Origin: a virus
IMG/VR virus record: IMGVR_UViG_3300024520_000540
Coordinates: 1-21,873 of that record
DNA: 21,873 bases
Reading direction: 5' to 3' (one strand)
The notes beneath the pieces were generated by a model. That model did no database searches, was not told the origin of the DNA, and saw nothing but the letters and a program-made list of their open reading frames with translations. This document shows, in pieces, positions 21,055 through 21,873 of the stretch (positions are counted from its first letter, which is position 1; every line of letters starts with the position of its first letter). The position numbers and the translations under genes were made by a program.

Positions 21055-21873
21055 CCTACTCTCCTCAGTCCTGTCTTGGTTGGTATTCGGCGTTTGGCGT
21101 GGAGGCTCCTGATTCCCATTCGTGACGCATTGGATTGGTTGCCCTGCTTAACCTTGGCAGGGATCGCGGATCGGTCGATGAGCCATCCGAGCTTCATGGC
21201 TTGGTGACCGTATCCAAAAGCTGTAGACGCATGCGATGCCCAGTCATGTACCGGGACGTTGCGCACGGTGACTCCATCGCTCTCTTCCTTGGACCTGAAC
21301 GCATCCAAAGAGTCGATACCATGCTCGCACCCGTCCTTGTTGAACTTGCACCGGCTCAGGTTGCCGAGAGCTGTGTTGATGTTGTCCCACTCGTTGGTGT
21401 TTCGAGGGAGGCAGACGGTGTGCTGCAGGCCTGCCCTGATCAGCTGCCCTTGGTAATCGGTCTTCGCATCGTGTGGTAGGAAGTGGCCACCATAGGTGTA
21501 GTTGCGTGACTGGAGTCGCTTTACCCACTCACCAGCATGTGAGCAGTCATCTCCACCAGTGAGACACTCGAGCCAGTTGATCGAGTCGGCCACGACTTGG
21601 AATGCCCAGACCTTGGTGTTCACGGCTGCTCCGATGTCCCAGCAGGTGTAGACCGGCAGCTGTTCGTAGTGGAGCACTCCATCGGTGATCCGACCATCTC
21701 CCCGGGCCTTGTCCATGCCGGGTGCGTAGATGGCTCCCGGGAACGGCGCCAGCCAGCACTCCTCGATGGTGGACGGGTATTCGGAGTAGATCTTCCGGCC
21801 GAGCTCCTGACGCTTCTTGAAATACCAAAGCCGCTGCCCGTTGGTGAGCTTGCGGCCGACGGTCTGCTGCAGG
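21051..21873 (-). CDS. Terminase large subunit, C-terminal part (5' end outside window)
   Basis: This is the C-terminal 273 residues of the ATP-driven motor and nuclease that packages phage DNA into the prohead. The reading frame stays open to the window edge; an internal Met at 21716 is not the start, because the 52 codons before it continue the family pattern (LTNGQRLWYF, then EYPSTIEECW, then a PFPGAIYAPG stretch). The rest fits the RNase H-like nuclease domain: CWDIG (Asp at visible residue 79), LPHDAKT (Asp 135) and VHDWASHASTAFGYG (Asp 210) are the likely metal-binding acids. The ATPase half with the Walker motifs lies outside the window. The stop overlaps the next start as ATGA, implying translational coupling. 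In T7 the terminase follows the structural genes; here it precedes the portal. The family assignment is secure; the catalytic residues are inferred from the pattern. Confidence 0.9.
   Translation of the reverse strand, partial: LQQTVGRKLTNGQRLWYFKKRQELGRKIYSEYPSTIEECWLAPFPGAIYAPGMDKARGDGRITDGVLHYEQLPVYTCWDIGAAVNTKVWAFQVVADSINWLECLTGGDDCSHAGEWVKRLQSRNYTYGGHFLPHDAKTDYQGQLIRAGLQHTVCLPRNTNEWDNINTALGNLSRCKFNKDGCEHGIDSLDAFRSKEESDGVTVRNVPVHDWASHASTAFGYGHQAMKLGWLIDRSAIPAKVKQGNQSNASRMGIRSLHAKRRIPTKTGLRRVG

Noticed and set aside
1-21873. CRISPR array, tRNA genes, insertion sequences or attachment sites
   Set aside because: None seen: the only tandem repeat is the 27-base coding repeat near 409-473, and no cloverleaf-like or IS-end sequence was noticed. 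A covariance search was not possible.

Overview
The window is the virion-structure and DNA-packaging half of a tailed phage (or prophage) with podovirus, T7-like architecture. Nearly everything lies on the minus strand, so genes are read from high to low coordinates. The order portal, scaffold, capsid, tail tube A, tail tube B, small GNAT-like protein, three ejection proteins, fibre matches T7 genes 8 to 17. The large terminase lies upstream of the portal instead of at the end as in T7. The window shows no RNA polymerase, replication, lysis or tRNA genes, and the sequence does not reveal the host.

Layout in transcription order: (1) 21873-17933, packaging and portal: terminase large subunit (5' end outside the window), a 117-aa GNAT-like protein, a 72-aa protein ending in KTLLGS, the portal, a Bbp19-like 92-aa protein and an unrecognised 187-aa protein, packed with ATGA overlaps or gaps of a few bases. 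(2) 17929-16940, scaffold, followed by a strong hairpin terminator. (3) 16389-16865, the only plus-strand gene: a small HExxH zinc metalloprotease with its own extended -10 promoter, sitting between scaffold and capsid. (4) 16085-14703, major capsid protein and a probable decoration protein, closed by a second terminator. (5) 14622-10463, tail tube A, tail tube B, a GNAT-like protein at the T7 gp13 position and the gp14-like ejection protein. (6) 10449-1786, the gp15-like ejection protein and a 2320-residue polyvalent-type protein in the T7 gp16 position. (7) 1746-1, fibre region: a fibre with a T7-like anchor, an 84-aa structural protein, a 48-aa protein with a 9-residue tandem repeat, and the start of a second fibre gene that runs off the window.

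The genes form one programme: terminase fills a prohead built from portal, scaffold and capsid; gp11/gp12-like proteins make the tail nozzle; gp14-, gp15- and gp16-like proteins are packed inside and ejected with the DNA; fibres bind the host. The most unusual items are the giant ejection protein, a chain of modules separated by recurring TFS motifs and containing an embedded GNAT-like domain, and the opposite-strand metalloprotease inside the capsid cassette. The claims rest on reading translations and on remembered family features; no database search was possible.
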